Assembly: GCA_002337545.1 (NCBI GenBank)
Contig: DDGE01000011.1
Coordinates: 24,660-39,623, forward strand
DNA from: Phycisphaerales bacterium UBA1910
GTDB lineage: Bacteria > Planctomycetota > Phycisphaerae > Phycisphaerales > UBA1924
Length of the DNA stretch: 14,964 bases
Reading direction: 5' to 3'
Shown here: piece after piece, positions 1 through 6,763 of the stretch
Layout: every line of letters starts with the position of its first letter
How positions within the stretch are numbered: position 1 is the first letter of the stretch
Translations under genes and position numbers: made by a program
The notes under the pieces: model-generated
Database searches by the model: none
Told to the model about the DNA's origin: nothing
The model's input: the letters and a program-made list of their open reading frames with translations, nothing else

Positions 1-23
1 TTCGGTTCCAGTGGATAGAAGAA

Positions 24-55
24 CGCACACCCAATGTCGATACTGCGGGCGTGCG
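24..55 (-). terminator. Possible terminator after cheY
   Basis: An inverted repeat pairs 24-32 with 47-55 (nine pairs, one of them G-T) around a 14-base loop. Read on the minus strand it lies about 40 bases after the cheY stop and is followed by the T-rich stretch TTCTTCT. The loop is long and the T tract is interrupted, so this is only a plausible end for the chemotaxis operon. The rest of bases 1-97 shows no gene. Confidence 0.35.
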
Positions 56-97
56 TGGGTTGGCGAAGGGATGTGAGCTTGTTGCGATCGTTCTGGA

Positions 98-466
98 TCA
101 CACGCCGCACTTGGCGAGTGTCTCGGTGATGCGTTCACTGAGCAGGTCCGGCGTGAAGGGTTTGACGACATAGTTATTGACGCCCGCCTTGATCGCTTCG
201 ATGACTCGTGCTTTTTCTGCTTCTGTTGTAACCATGATGAGTGGGGTGCTTCTGTCGCTTTCGCGGAAAGTCTTCACAAAGGTCAGCCCATCCATGTTGG
301 GCATGTTCCAGTCCACAAGGCAGAGCTCAGGCTTGAAGGACTCGATCTTGTTCAGCGCGTCTTGCCCATCGCATGCTTCATCGATTTCCGTGTACCCGAG
401 CTGCTTGAGAACAGACTTTTGGATGTTGCGCATCGTCTTCGAGTCATCAATTAGTAGGATTCGCAT
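98..466 (-). CDS. cheY: CheY-type single-domain response regulator
   Basis: This 122-residue protein is a lone receiver domain of normal CheY length with no output domain. The acidic pair D7/D8 and the phospho-acceptor D52 (in LVDWNMPNMDG) form the Mg-binding phosphorylation site. T80 (MVTTEA), Y99 and K102 (YVVKPF) match the switch residues T87, Y106 and K109 of E. coli CheY with the same spacing. It should be phosphorylated by the CheA encoded upstream and, by family knowledge, act on a motor or another effector. It is the last gene of the minus-strand operon, 36 bases after cheX. The ATG is preceded by GATGAGG about 10 bases upstream, which supports this start. Whether it controls a flagellum, type IV pili or something else cannot be read from the sequence. 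Confidence 0.93.
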   Translation of the reverse strand: MRILLIDDSKTMRNIQKSVLKQLGYTEIDEACDGQDALNKIESFKPELCLVDWNMPNMDGLTFVKTFRESDRSTPLIMVTTEAEKARVIEAIKAGVNNYVVKPFTPDLLSERITETLAKCGV

Positions 467-502
467 GGTGTATACCTCATCGTAGTATTTTTAAGTGGGG
501 GC

Positions 503-997
503 TTAGGCGGCGTTTGATTGGGGCTCGATGGCTTCTGCTCGGACCTCGCGGATGGCGACTTCGAGGACGATCTCGCCGCAGTCGGTGTTGCATGGGATGA
601 CGACGCACGCGGTGCCAGACGGTGTGGACACCCGGTGATTGTCCCCGATGACGACGGTGGGACAGGAAATTGATACGGACTTGCGTTGGAACTCGGCCTT
701 GGCGTTCCCGGAAATCATATTGACGAGTTCGCCCACGGCATCGACAAAGTCTTCGCTGTTCGCTTCGAACTGCATGCCGGTAAAGAGCGAGACGATCGAG
801 ATCGCCGTGTCATTGGGCATGCTGAGCACGATGGTGCCTGCCATCTCACCGGAAACGCCGATGATGCCGGATACATCGTTTGTCGCGGTGTTGTTGGTCT
901 TGATGCTGGGTTCCCCGATCTCAACGGGTAGATGGAGCATCGTCGTGAATACATTCTGAATCGATGTCATGAATGGTGTGATATAGCTTGAGTCCAT
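503..997 (-). CDS. cheX: CheX-like CheY-P phosphatase
   Basis: The 164-residue protein has the CheC/CheX/FliY fold signature GELVNMISGNAK. E90 and N93 form the ExxN pair that in CheX enters the receiver active site and positions the attacking water. A single such motif, rather than two, fits CheX instead of CheC, as does the length. Its expected role is to remove phosphate from CheY, ending the signal; no CheZ is visible. It lies 15 bases after cheA and 36 before cheY, so kinase, phosphatase and regulator would be made together. The ATG has a good AAGGAAA ribosome site. The N-terminal half carries the family's glycine-rich strand motif (SGEMAGTIVLSM). Some relatives of this family are found outside chemotaxis, so the exact partner is inferred. 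Confidence 0.85.
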   Translation of the reverse strand: MDSSYITPFMTSIQNVFTTMLHLPVEIGEPSIKTNNTATNDVSGIIGVSGEMAGTIVLSMPNDTAISIVSLFTGMQFEANSEDFVDAVGELVNMISGNAKAEFQRKSVSISCPTVVIGDNHRVSTPSGTACVVIPCNTDCGEIVLEVAIREVRAEAIEPQSNAA

Positions 998-1012
998 GTG
1001 TGGTTTCCTTGG

Positions 1013-3262
1013 TCAATCCATGGGGCAAATATTTGATGTGAATGAGGTGCGCAGGTTTCGTGAAGTGCGCATGAGTTCGGCGATGTCCAGAATAAGACTG
1101 ACCCCGCCGTCACTTCGGACAGTTGCGCCGGAGATTGGCGCATCTCGTTTTATCCCATCCATGGGCTTGATTACGATTTCCTGCTGCCCAAACACCCGCG
1201 TGACGCTCAGCCCGAAGATCTTCTGATTGAAGCCGATGACGATCACGAATGGTTCGTTTTGACGAGCATGCTTGGGGACATCAAAGATGTCCTGCGAGCT
1301 TGTGAGTGGGTAGACGGCCCCCCGCAGATGAATCACGGGCACCTCGCCAACTTTGGAGAGCATGTCCGGGGTCGGGCTCACGATCTCGGATACATTTGCC
1401 AGCGGGATCGCGAAGATCTCCTCGGAGGCAGCGACCATCATGGCGGGCATGATTGCGACGGTCAGCGGGATCGCAAGAGTGATCGTGGTTCCCTTGCCTT
1501 TCGTAGACTCGATCGTGATCCCGCCCTTGAGTTTGGACTCGATGTTTGTGCGGACAACATCCATCCCAACACCGCGGCCGGAGAGATCAGAAACGGTCTC
1601 TACGGTTGAGAATCCGGGTTCAAAGATGAAGCGAAAGACATCCTCGTCGTGGAGCGGGGCGAGTTGTTTTTCTGTGGCAAGGCCACGCTCAACAGCCTTG
1701 GTACTGATGACGGCTCGATCGAGCCCCTTGCCATCATCGATGATCTTCAAGCATATATGCGAGCCCTCATGGCCGGCGACGAGCTTGATCGTGCCGGTTG
1801 GGTTCTTTCCTGCCGCTTCTCGATCGCTGGGCAGTTCTACACCGTGATCCACGCTGTTGCGGAGGAGGTGGATGAGCGGATCGCTGAGTGCTTCGATGAT
1901 CGATTTCTCGACTTCGGTGTCGCCGCCCTCGATCTCAAGGCTGATCTGTTTTCCGGTCTTTGTTTCCAGATCGCGTATCAGTCGCGGGTATTTGCTGAAG
2001 ATTTTCTCGAGCGGCTGCATTCGGGTCTGCATCACAGCGAGCTGGATATCTCCTGTGATGCGATCGAGTGTGCTCGCTGTGGTTTCCATCTGCTCAATGA
2101 GATCATGTTCGATCATGGACTTCGCAAAGTCCTCCGCCATCGCGCCGACTCGGTTTTTCTCAAGAACCAGCTCGCCGACGAGGTTCATCAACGACTCAAG
2201 GCGAGAGACTTCCACGCGTATGGTTTTCTTGGGCGTCGTCGCCCCAGCATCGCGGTTTGTCGAAATGGAGCAATCAACCGTCTCGGGTGAATCGCCGCTC
2301 CCGGTCATGCCGAGCCCACATGCGAGAAGCACATCGCGTGCGTCGGCGTTTTCGGGGAGCACCGCATCTGGCAGATTAATGCCATCGGCGAGCATCTCGA
2401 TCTGTTCGTAGAGCGTGTTGAGTGGCCATGTCACGAGAACCTGATTCGTGAGCTGGGTTGTCTGCTCGTCGATCAGGGCGCATAGAGCCTTGAGCCGAGG
2501 CGTGAGTTGGGCGATCTGATCATCGCTCAGGTGCCCGATGTTGTCGATCGACTGATCAAGCACGGTCGCGATCTGCAGAATGGGATCAATCTCAAAAAAA
2601 TCGATCGTCTTGACGATATCCTCGAAGAGTTCCTCCAGGTTCGCGCACGCGGCTTCGCGGGAGTCGGGGGAGGCGAGTTCATCGAGACATATGCACGCCT
2701 GGGCCAGCGTGATTTTGATGTCGTTTGCCATGTGCTCGATGAGATCGAGTTTTCCCTCATCGAGTTGAATCCGCTGGCGTCTACACTCGAAACCGCTGAA
2801 GCGAGATTCATCTCGAAGCTGCATATCGAGCGCAGAACCGGTTGAAAGTTTGTGATCTGAGTGTGAGCCGCTGTTTCCCAGCCGATTGAGTTGAGCGATC
2901 AGGCGCGGGGACGCGGGGATCAGATCGGTGCTGCCGCCTCTCAGTTCATCGAACTGGACTTTGAGCACATCGACGGCTTCAAGGAGCAAGTCCATCTCAG
3001 GCTTGCCGATCAGCAGATCACCACTGCGTGCGATGTTGAGCACACTTTCGGCACAATGCGCGACGGCAACAAGGTTTGCCAGCGAGAGGAACGAGGCGCT
3101 GCCCTTGATCGTGTGGAGTGAGCGGAAGATCTGGTTGAGGAGATCGATATCCTGTGGGCTCGCCTCAAGATCAACGAGATCTCGCTCGAGCTCTTCGAGG
3201 AGCTCACCGGATTCCGTGAGGAAGTCTTGCAGAATATCGGGATCAAAGTCCTTGGTAGACAT
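1013..3262 (-). CDS. cheA: Chemotaxis-type histidine kinase CheA
   Basis: The 749-residue protein is the central kinase of the operon. Domains in order: an Hpt domain (about 1-110) with phospho-accepting H50 in SLHTIKGSASF; a helical stretch (about 165-275) that looks like a second Hpt domain lacking the histidine; a linker with acidic and Ser/Thr-rich sequence; the dimerisation helices (about 346-435); the HATPase domain (about 450-600) with N box HLLRNSVDHG (465-474), DDGKGLD (509-515), the F box FIFEPGFST (545-553) and GRGVGMD (562-568); and a C-terminal CheW-like domain (about 603-732). All ATP-binding motifs look intact. No clear P2 CheY-binding domain is seen. It would autophosphorylate when driven by receptors through CheW and pass phosphate to CheY. 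It starts 10 bases after the small gene upstream; the ribosome site is weak (GAGATCTAAGA), suggesting coupling. Confidence 0.95.
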   Translation of the reverse strand: MSTKDFDPDILQDFLTESGELLEELERDLVDLEASPQDIDLLNQIFRSLHTIKGSASFLSLANLVAVAHCAESVLNIARSGDLLIGKPEMDLLLEAVDVLKVQFDELRGGSTDLIPASPRLIAQLNRLGNSGSHSDHKLSTGSALDMQLRDESRFSGFECRRQRIQLDEGKLDLIEHMANDIKITLAQACICLDELASPDSREAACANLEELFEDIVKTIDFFEIDPILQIATVLDQSIDNIGHLSDDQIAQLTPRLKALCALIDEQTTQLTNQVLVTWPLNTLYEQIEMLADGINLPDAVLPENADARDVLLACGLGMTGSGDSPETVDCSISTNRDAGATTPKKTIRVEVSRLESLMNLVGELVLEKNRVGAMAEDFAKSMIEHDLIEQMETTASTLDRITGDIQLAVMQTRMQPLEKIFSKYPRLIRDLETKTGKQISLEIEGGDTEVEKSIIEALSDPLIHLLRNSVDHGVELPSDREAAGKNPTGTIKLVAGHEGSHICLKIIDDGKGLDRAVISTKAVERGLATEKQLAPLHDEDVFRFIFEPGFSTVETVSDLSGRGVGMDVVRTNIESKLKGGITIESTKGKGTTITLAIPLTVAIMPAMMVAASEEIFAIPLANVSEIVSPTPDMLSKVGEVPVIHLRGAVYPLTSSQDIFDVPKHARQNEPFVIVIGFNQKIFGLSVTRVFGQQEIVIKPMDGIKRDAPISGATVRSDGGVSLILDIAELMRTSRNLRTSFTSNICPMD

Positions 3263-3272
3263 GTCTTAGATC

Positions 3273-3620
3273 TCAGCATTGGAGTCGCTTCGAAGGAGCG
3301 CGTTCGTTCAGGAGCTTGGGAAAGATCATCATCTCGAACACTTCGAGCGATGCTTCATTGCGAATGGAGCTGGTATCGTCGGTCGTGATTCGGTTGAGCA
3401 TCTCCTGGAACTCGTCCATCGGGGCCGGTCCCATCGTGAGGCTTGCGATGTACTGGTCGTCGTGTTCAAGTTTGAGTTCAATCAACCGAGCTGAGTGGCG
3501 AGACTCGAAGACAGGCTTCTCGTACTCAGGGAAGAGGATGTCCGATCCATCGAAAATGACTTTGGCCATCTTGATGTACTGATCTGGGGGCATCGAGATT
3601 CTGGAAGATCGTGCAGGCAA
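3273..3620 (-). CDS. Unrecognised small protein between cheW and cheA
   Basis: I do not recognise this 115-residue protein. It is mostly polar, with no signal peptide or membrane helix. It has a strand-like N-terminal half (MAKVIFDGSDILFP, then ARLIELKLEHDDQYIASLTMG) and a helical acidic C-terminal part ending in a basic tail. I chose the TTG start at 3618-3620 because GGAG lies seven bases before it. In-frame ATGs at 3591-3593 and 3567-3569 have no ribosome site, so a start there would rely on coupling. The gene sits 30 bases after cheW and 10 before cheA in the same direction, so it is very probably co-expressed with the kinase and may adapt or regulate the CheA-CheW complex. That role is inferred from position only. 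Confidence 0.65.
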   Translation of the reverse strand: MPARSSRISMPPDQYIKMAKVIFDGSDILFPEYEKPVFESRHSARLIELKLEHDDQYIASLTMGPAPMDEFQEMLNRITTDDTSSIRNEASLEVFEMMIFPKLLNERAPSKRLQC

Positions 3621-3650
3621 TATTTACTCCGCTTGGGTGTTCCTCTCGGG

Positions 3651-4160
3651 TCAGGCCGCATGTTTCATGTTGTTGATGCGTTTGAGAGATTCGGGGCTGA
3701 ACAGGTTCTCAAGCTCGATCACCATGATGAGCTTGTCTTCGATATTCGCGACGCCGGAGAGAAAACGCGCATCGATCGGAGCGACCATTTGCGGAGATGG
3801 CTCGATGATGTTCGATGAAATGCGAAACACATCTTGGACGGAATCGACAACGAAACCGACGATGTCCTCTGAGATCTCGACCACCACAATCCGCGTACGC
3901 TCGCTGTGCTCAACCTTCGGGTAACCGAACTGTGCGCGTAGGTCGAACACTGGGATGATCTGACCACGGAGATTGATGAAGCCCTCGACGCCGGGTGGAC
4001 TCTGAGACACCTGTGTCAGCGCCATCATGCGGTTGATTTCCTGCACACGCTGAATATCAACGGCGAACAGCTCATCGCCGAGCGTGAAGGTGACGAGCTG
4101 TAGCTGGCGTCCGCTCGGATCATTGCTGACATGCGTTGTTTGTTTATGCCGGGTGTTCAT
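3651..4160 (-). CDS. cheW: CheW coupling protein
   Basis: This 169-residue protein is a single CheW domain that links receptor tips to the CheA C-terminal domain in the cytoplasmic signalling array. The family core is clear: LVTFTLGDELFAVDI (22-36), then NLRGQIIPVFDLR (63-75), where R65 matches the conserved arginine needed for receptor binding, then the second barrel VVVEISEDIVGFVVDSV. The first 18 residues are a polar extension. It is the first intact gene of the minus-strand operon, so the operon promoter should lie between 4161 and the tRNA terminator; I could not pick out a convincing one. The ATG has only a weak GAGACGAG ribosome site. A relic of a receiver domain lies just upstream on the same strand. 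Confidence 0.93.
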   Translation of the reverse strand: MNTRHKQTTHVSNDPSGRQLQLVTFTLGDELFAVDIQRVQEINRMMALTQVSQSPPGVEGFINLRGQIIPVFDLRAQFGYPKVEHSERTRIVVVEISEDIVGFVVDSVQDVFRISSNIIEPSPQMVAPIDARFLSGVANIEDKLIMVIELENLFSPESLKRINNMKHAA

Positions 4161-4176
4161 CTCGTCTCATCCATGG

Positions 4177-4303
4177 CTATTTGGTGTCGGGTCTGAACTC
4201 GATCGCCCTATTGACGCCGTCCTTGCCGACGCGTGCGGTGTGGGGCATCTCGGAGAAAGTTGTTTTTCATAAATGCGGAATCATCAACGACTAAGGGCGC
4301 ACG
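4177..4303 (-). pseudogene. Relic of a CheY/CheB-type receiver domain, frameshifted and truncated
   Basis: On the minus strand one frame reads APLVVDDSAFMKNN (about 4300-4259), which is the standard first strand and acidic pair of a CheB- or CheY-type receiver domain. Skipping one base in the TTT at about 4258-4256 moves to a frame that reads FSEMPHTARVGKDGVNRA and then IEFRPDTK before a TAG at 4177-4179. That second part matches the usual continuation of CheB-like receivers (GTAR.G..G...A.E.RPD). The similarity stops just before the strand that would hold the phospho-acceptor aspartate, so the product could not be a working receiver even if the frameshift were an assembly error. It lies 16 bases before cheW in the same direction. 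The call rests on motif reading in two frames. Confidence 0.6.
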
Positions 4304-4385
4304 GGATGCCTCGGCAGGAGTGCGGCTTCTGATACCCCTGTTCTCGGTTGATCTTGTGGTTGCCTTGATGAGAGTCCGGTATTTC

Positions 4386-4403
4386 CACCGCACCTACGCG
4401 GTG
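4386..4403. other. Perfect 6-bp inverted repeat
   Basis: CACCGC and GCGGTG form a perfect inverted repeat with a six-base spacer, in the stretch between the tRNA terminator and the receiver relic. It could be an operator or an RNA hairpin in the leader of the chemotaxis operon. Short GC-rich inverted repeats also occur by chance. Apart from this and the receiver relic, nothing else is recognisable between cheW and the terminator. Confidence 0.3.
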
Positions 4404-4447
4404 TTGACGGTTTCGCATCAGCGTTCGATGGTGGAATACTGCGCATG

Positions 4448-4474
4448 AAAAAACGACGCCGATTGGCGTCGTTT
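4448..4474 (-). terminator. Intrinsic terminator of the tRNA-Leu unit
   Basis: A perfect 10-bp stem (4451-4460 with 4465-4474, AAACGACGCC/GGCGTCGTTT) closes a four-base loop. On the minus strand it runs straight into six T residues. It lies eight bases after the 3' end of the tRNA, as expected for a Rho-independent terminator. It should also insulate the chemotaxis operon downstream from tRNA transcription. Confidence 0.88.
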
Positions 4475-4481
4475 CAACTAA

Positions 4482-4568
4482 TGCCCAGGAGAGGACTCGA
4501 ACCTCCACTCTCGTAAAATGAGAACCACCACCTCAAGGTGGCGCGTCTACCAATTCCGCCACCTGGGC
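4482..4568 (-). tRNA. tRNA-Leu (anticodon GAG)
   Basis: The 87-base minus-strand sequence folds as a class II tRNA. The acceptor stem GCCCAGG pairs with CCTGGGC, with discriminator A at 4482. The D arm has stem GCG/CGC. The anticodon stem CCACC/GGTGG holds the loop TTGAGGT, giving GAG, which reads CUC and CUU leucine codons. There is a long variable arm (CTC/GAG pairing) and a T arm GGAGG-TTCGAGT-CCTCT. The long variable arm and A73 agree with leucine. CCA is not encoded, so it must be added by the CCA-adding enzyme. The gene stands alone with its own promoter and terminator. Confidence 0.97.
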
Positions 4569-4582
4569 CAGTTGTGAGGGGA

Positions 4583-4610
4583 AGTATACACCCAAGTTTG
4601 TCGTTGTCGA
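4583..4610 (-). promoter_or_regulatory. Predicted sigma-70 promoter of tRNA-Leu
   Basis: On the minus strand TCGACA (4605-4610, five of six matches to the -35 consensus) is followed after 16 bases by TATACT (4583-4588, a near-perfect -10). The -10 ends 14 bases before the mature tRNA 5' end, leaving room for a leader of a few bases that RNase P would remove. No other clear signal is seen in the remaining spacer up to 4770. Confidence 0.7.
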
Positions 4611-4770
4611 GTCTATGAGTCCCGCTTTGATCATGATCTGGTCTCGGATTATCGGGTCTGACGAACACGGATCGTGCCCCTTGCGTCTATGATGCAACGA
4701 AAGCCGGTTCCGGACGCATGATGGGCGATCGGGAGGGGCTCTTCGAGGTCTAGACGAGGAAGTATTCGAC

Positions 4771-5241
4771 ATGACTACCGACGCTGCTGATACCAAACAC
4801 AAGTTGTACGAGCATGTCCGCGCTGGTGCGGAGAAGGCGGATGTCTTCGCGGATGTCACACTCAGCTCTGATGGTGTCCGTTGCGAGGCGGATGGGTCCG
4901 CTGAGCCCGCGTACTACCGGGTATATATAGAAGAAGGCGATGTCTGGATCTCCCTGGAGACCGATGACCGCTGGTTGTCGGGATCCATCGAGGGTGATCT
5001 CGTGGGGACCGGTGATAAGCTCGACGAGTTACTCGAAGAGGAGATCATCGATCTCGGGCATGTCGATGCGGTCGTCGAGTTTGAGCATTTCCGGTCACCG
5101 CAGAAGGTGTATGTGTTCCGATCGAAACTATCGACCCCGTTAAGCAGTCCCGATGCCCCTGAGCATGCACTCATCTGGCTGAAGGGATACGAGACGGTCT
5201 TCCGTGAACTCGGGGATATGCAAGAAGACGACGAGGACTAA
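4771..5241 (+). CDS. Unrecognised acidic cytoplasmic protein
   Basis: I do not recognise this 156-residue protein. It is strongly acidic (ending DMQEDDED), with no signal peptide or membrane helix. The sequence suggests a helical start (about 1-25) and a series of strands (about 45-75: YYRVYIEEGDVWISLETD). An acidic helix (LDELLEEEI) follows, then two more strands (VEFEHF, KVYVFRSKL) and a last helix. The ATG has a good GAGGAAG ribosome site about eight bases upstream. It lies 49 bases before the glycosyltransferase in the same direction, so the two are probably co-transcribed and may share a role in polysaccharide metabolism. That link is positional only. Confidence 0.75.
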   Translation: MTTDAADTKHKLYEHVRAGAEKADVFADVTLSSDGVRCEADGSAEPAYYRVYIEEGDVWISLETDDRWLSGSIEGDLVGTGDKLDELLEEEIIDLGHVDAVVEFEHFRSPQKVYVFRSKLSTPLSSPDAPEHALIWLKGYETVFRELGDMQEDDED

Positions 5242-5290
5242 GGGCAGGGTTCGCACCCCGTCCTGAACGCGAGCGAAGGCAGCACGAATC

Positions 5291-6763
5291 ATGCGCATAC
5301 TCATGCTCGGATGGGAGTTTCCCCCTTTTATGGCCGGCGGCCTTGGGACCGCGGTGGAGGGGCTCACGCGCTCACTCGTCAACCAGGGGCATGAGGTGGT
5401 CTTTGTCCTCCCTCAGGCCGTCCCGGAGGGGCATCAATCTCATGTCGAACTGATCGGGCCCAGAGTGCTTGCGCATCGGGCACGATCTCTGCGAAAGGGT
5501 GCCATCGTGCCCCAGCCCGCGAGCGGGGGGAGTGAGCCCGAAACGCTCGATGAGTTGCAGCAGCGAGATCCGGAGTTGATTCAGACCCTGACACGACGGA
5601 TCGAGGAGTTCCGGTCGAGTTACCCCAGTTCGTACCCCGGGGTCGATGTCGAGAACACCCTCACCCGTTTGATCCAGGAAATCCGAGAGTCGCACGAGGT
5701 GCAATCGCATGCACAATCGGCGCTTCGTGACCCGAGTGGATTCAAGGCACTGCAGACCGCAAGCGCGACCCAGATCGCAGACGCGTTTGATGCCTTGCTC
5801 GATTCCGTCGAGGGGTTGGGCACCGGCGACAGCGGGTATGGGTCCGATCTGTTTGGTGATGCGCACCGCTACGCCCGCCTCGTGGCGGCGCTGGGGTTGA
5901 CCGAGAAGTTTGATGTCATCCACGCGCACGATTGGCTGACCTATCAGGCGGGGCTGCTGCTCAAGCAGATCACCGGCAAGCCGCTCGTTTGCCATATCCA
6001 CGCGACCGAGTTTGACCGCTCGGGCGAGCACATCAATCAGGGGGTGTACGACATCGAGCGGGCGGGCATGCAGGGCGCGGACCGGGTGATCGCTGTTTCT
6101 CGCCTGACCAAGGCGATCGTGCACGCCAAGTACGGCGTGGACGACTCCAAGATCGATGTGGTCTACAACGGTGTCGCGCAACACGAGGTGCAGCCCGAGC
6201 GTGGTGCTGCGATCGAGAAGGGCGACAGGATTGTGCTCTTCCTGGGGCGCATCACGATGCAGAAGGGCCCAGAGTACTTCATCCAGGCGGCCAAGCGCGT
6301 GCTGGAGAAGGAAGAGAAGGTCAAGTTCGTTGTCGCGGGCTCGGGCGATATGGCAGTTCGGATGATCGAGCACGCCGCGGCGATCGGGATCGGGCACAAG
6401 GTGCTGTTCACCGGGTTCCTGCGCGGGCGCGATGTCGATCGCGTGTACCAGATGGCGGACTGCTATGTCATGCCCAGCGTCTCCGAACCCTTCGGGATCG
6501 CACCCCTCGAGGCGATGCGGAACGATGTCCCCGTGATCGTGTCCAAGCAGTCGGGTGTGTCCGAGGTCCTGACGCACTGCCTGAAGGTGGACTTCTGGGA
6601 CACGGACGAGATGGCGAACAAGATCGTGGCGGTGCTCAAGTACCCGCCGCTGGGCCAGACACTGCGTGAGCACGGGCGATTCGAGCTGCGCGGGCTCAAC
6701 TGGGACGGCGCGGCCGAGAAGTGCGTGAAGGTCTACGGACGGGCGATCGCCGGCGTGTCATGA
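5291..6763 (+). CDS. Family 4 glycosyltransferase, glycogen-synthase-like
   Basis: The 490-residue protein has the GT-B fold of family 4. The N-terminus reads MRILMLGWEFPPFMAGGLG, with the GGLG loop (16-19) typical of glycogen/starch-synthase-like enzymes that bind a sugar nucleotide. HAHDW (211-215) and the ATEFDRSGEH stretch (238-247) follow the usual pattern. The C-terminal Rossmann half carries LFLGRITMQKGPEYF (316-330) and the retaining-enzyme E-x7-E motif from E399 to E407 (EPFGIAPLE). Residues about 65-200 hold a helical insertion between the two N-terminal motifs. It probably transfers glucose or a related sugar in storage or cell-surface glucan synthesis; donor and acceptor cannot be read from sequence. 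The ribosome site is weak (GAAGG, 11 bases from ATG). Its TGA overlaps the ATG of the next gene. Confidence 0.85.
   Translation: MRILMLGWEFPPFMAGGLGTAVEGLTRSLVNQGHEVVFVLPQAVPEGHQSHVELIGPRVLAHRARSLRKGAIVPQPASGGSEPETLDELQQRDPELIQTLTRRIEEFRSSYPSSYPGVDVENTLTRLIQEIRESHEVQSHAQSALRDPSGFKALQTASATQIADAFDALLDSVEGLGTGDSGYGSDLFGDAHRYARLVAALGLTEKFDVIHAHDWLTYQAGLLLKQITGKPLVCHIHATEFDRSGEHINQGVYDIERAGMQGADRVIAVSRLTKAIVHAKYGVDDSKIDVVYNGVAQHEVQPERGAAIEKGDRIVLFLGRITMQKGPEYFIQAAKRVLEKEEKVKFVVAGSGDMAVRMIEHAAAIGIGHKVLFTGFLRGRDVDRVYQMADCYVMPSVSEPFGIAPLEAMRNDVPVIVSKQSGVSEVLTHCLKVDFWDTDEMANKIVAVLKYPPLGQTLREHGRFELRGLNWDGAAEKCVKVYGRAIAGVS

Noticed and set aside
1649..2290. 213-codon open frame on the plus strand inside cheA
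   Set aside because: It is antisense to the conserved kinase core of CheA and its product matches no family; it is explained by the codon bias of cheA.
4208..4393. 61-codon minus-strand frame as an intact small gene
   Set aside because: Only its middle resembles anything (a receiver start), and the similarity continues in another frame. It is better read as part of a relic.
4627..4655. Possible plus-strand promoter TTGATC with TATCGG 17 bases on, ahead of the acidic protein gene
   Set aside because: The -10 match is poor and it lies more than 110 bases before the start codon, so it is not reported as a feature.
5372..6673. Long open frame of 433 codons on the minus strand, opposite the glycosyltransferase
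   Set aside because: It is a shadow of a well-supported gene in GC-rich sequence. The product is rich in His, Arg, Asp and Leu with no recognisable domain.
6721..6759. Upstream GTG start for the two-helix membrane protein
   Set aside because: It would overlap the glycosyltransferase by over 40 bases and has no clear ribosome site, while the ATGA overlap at 6760 is a standard coupling arrangement.
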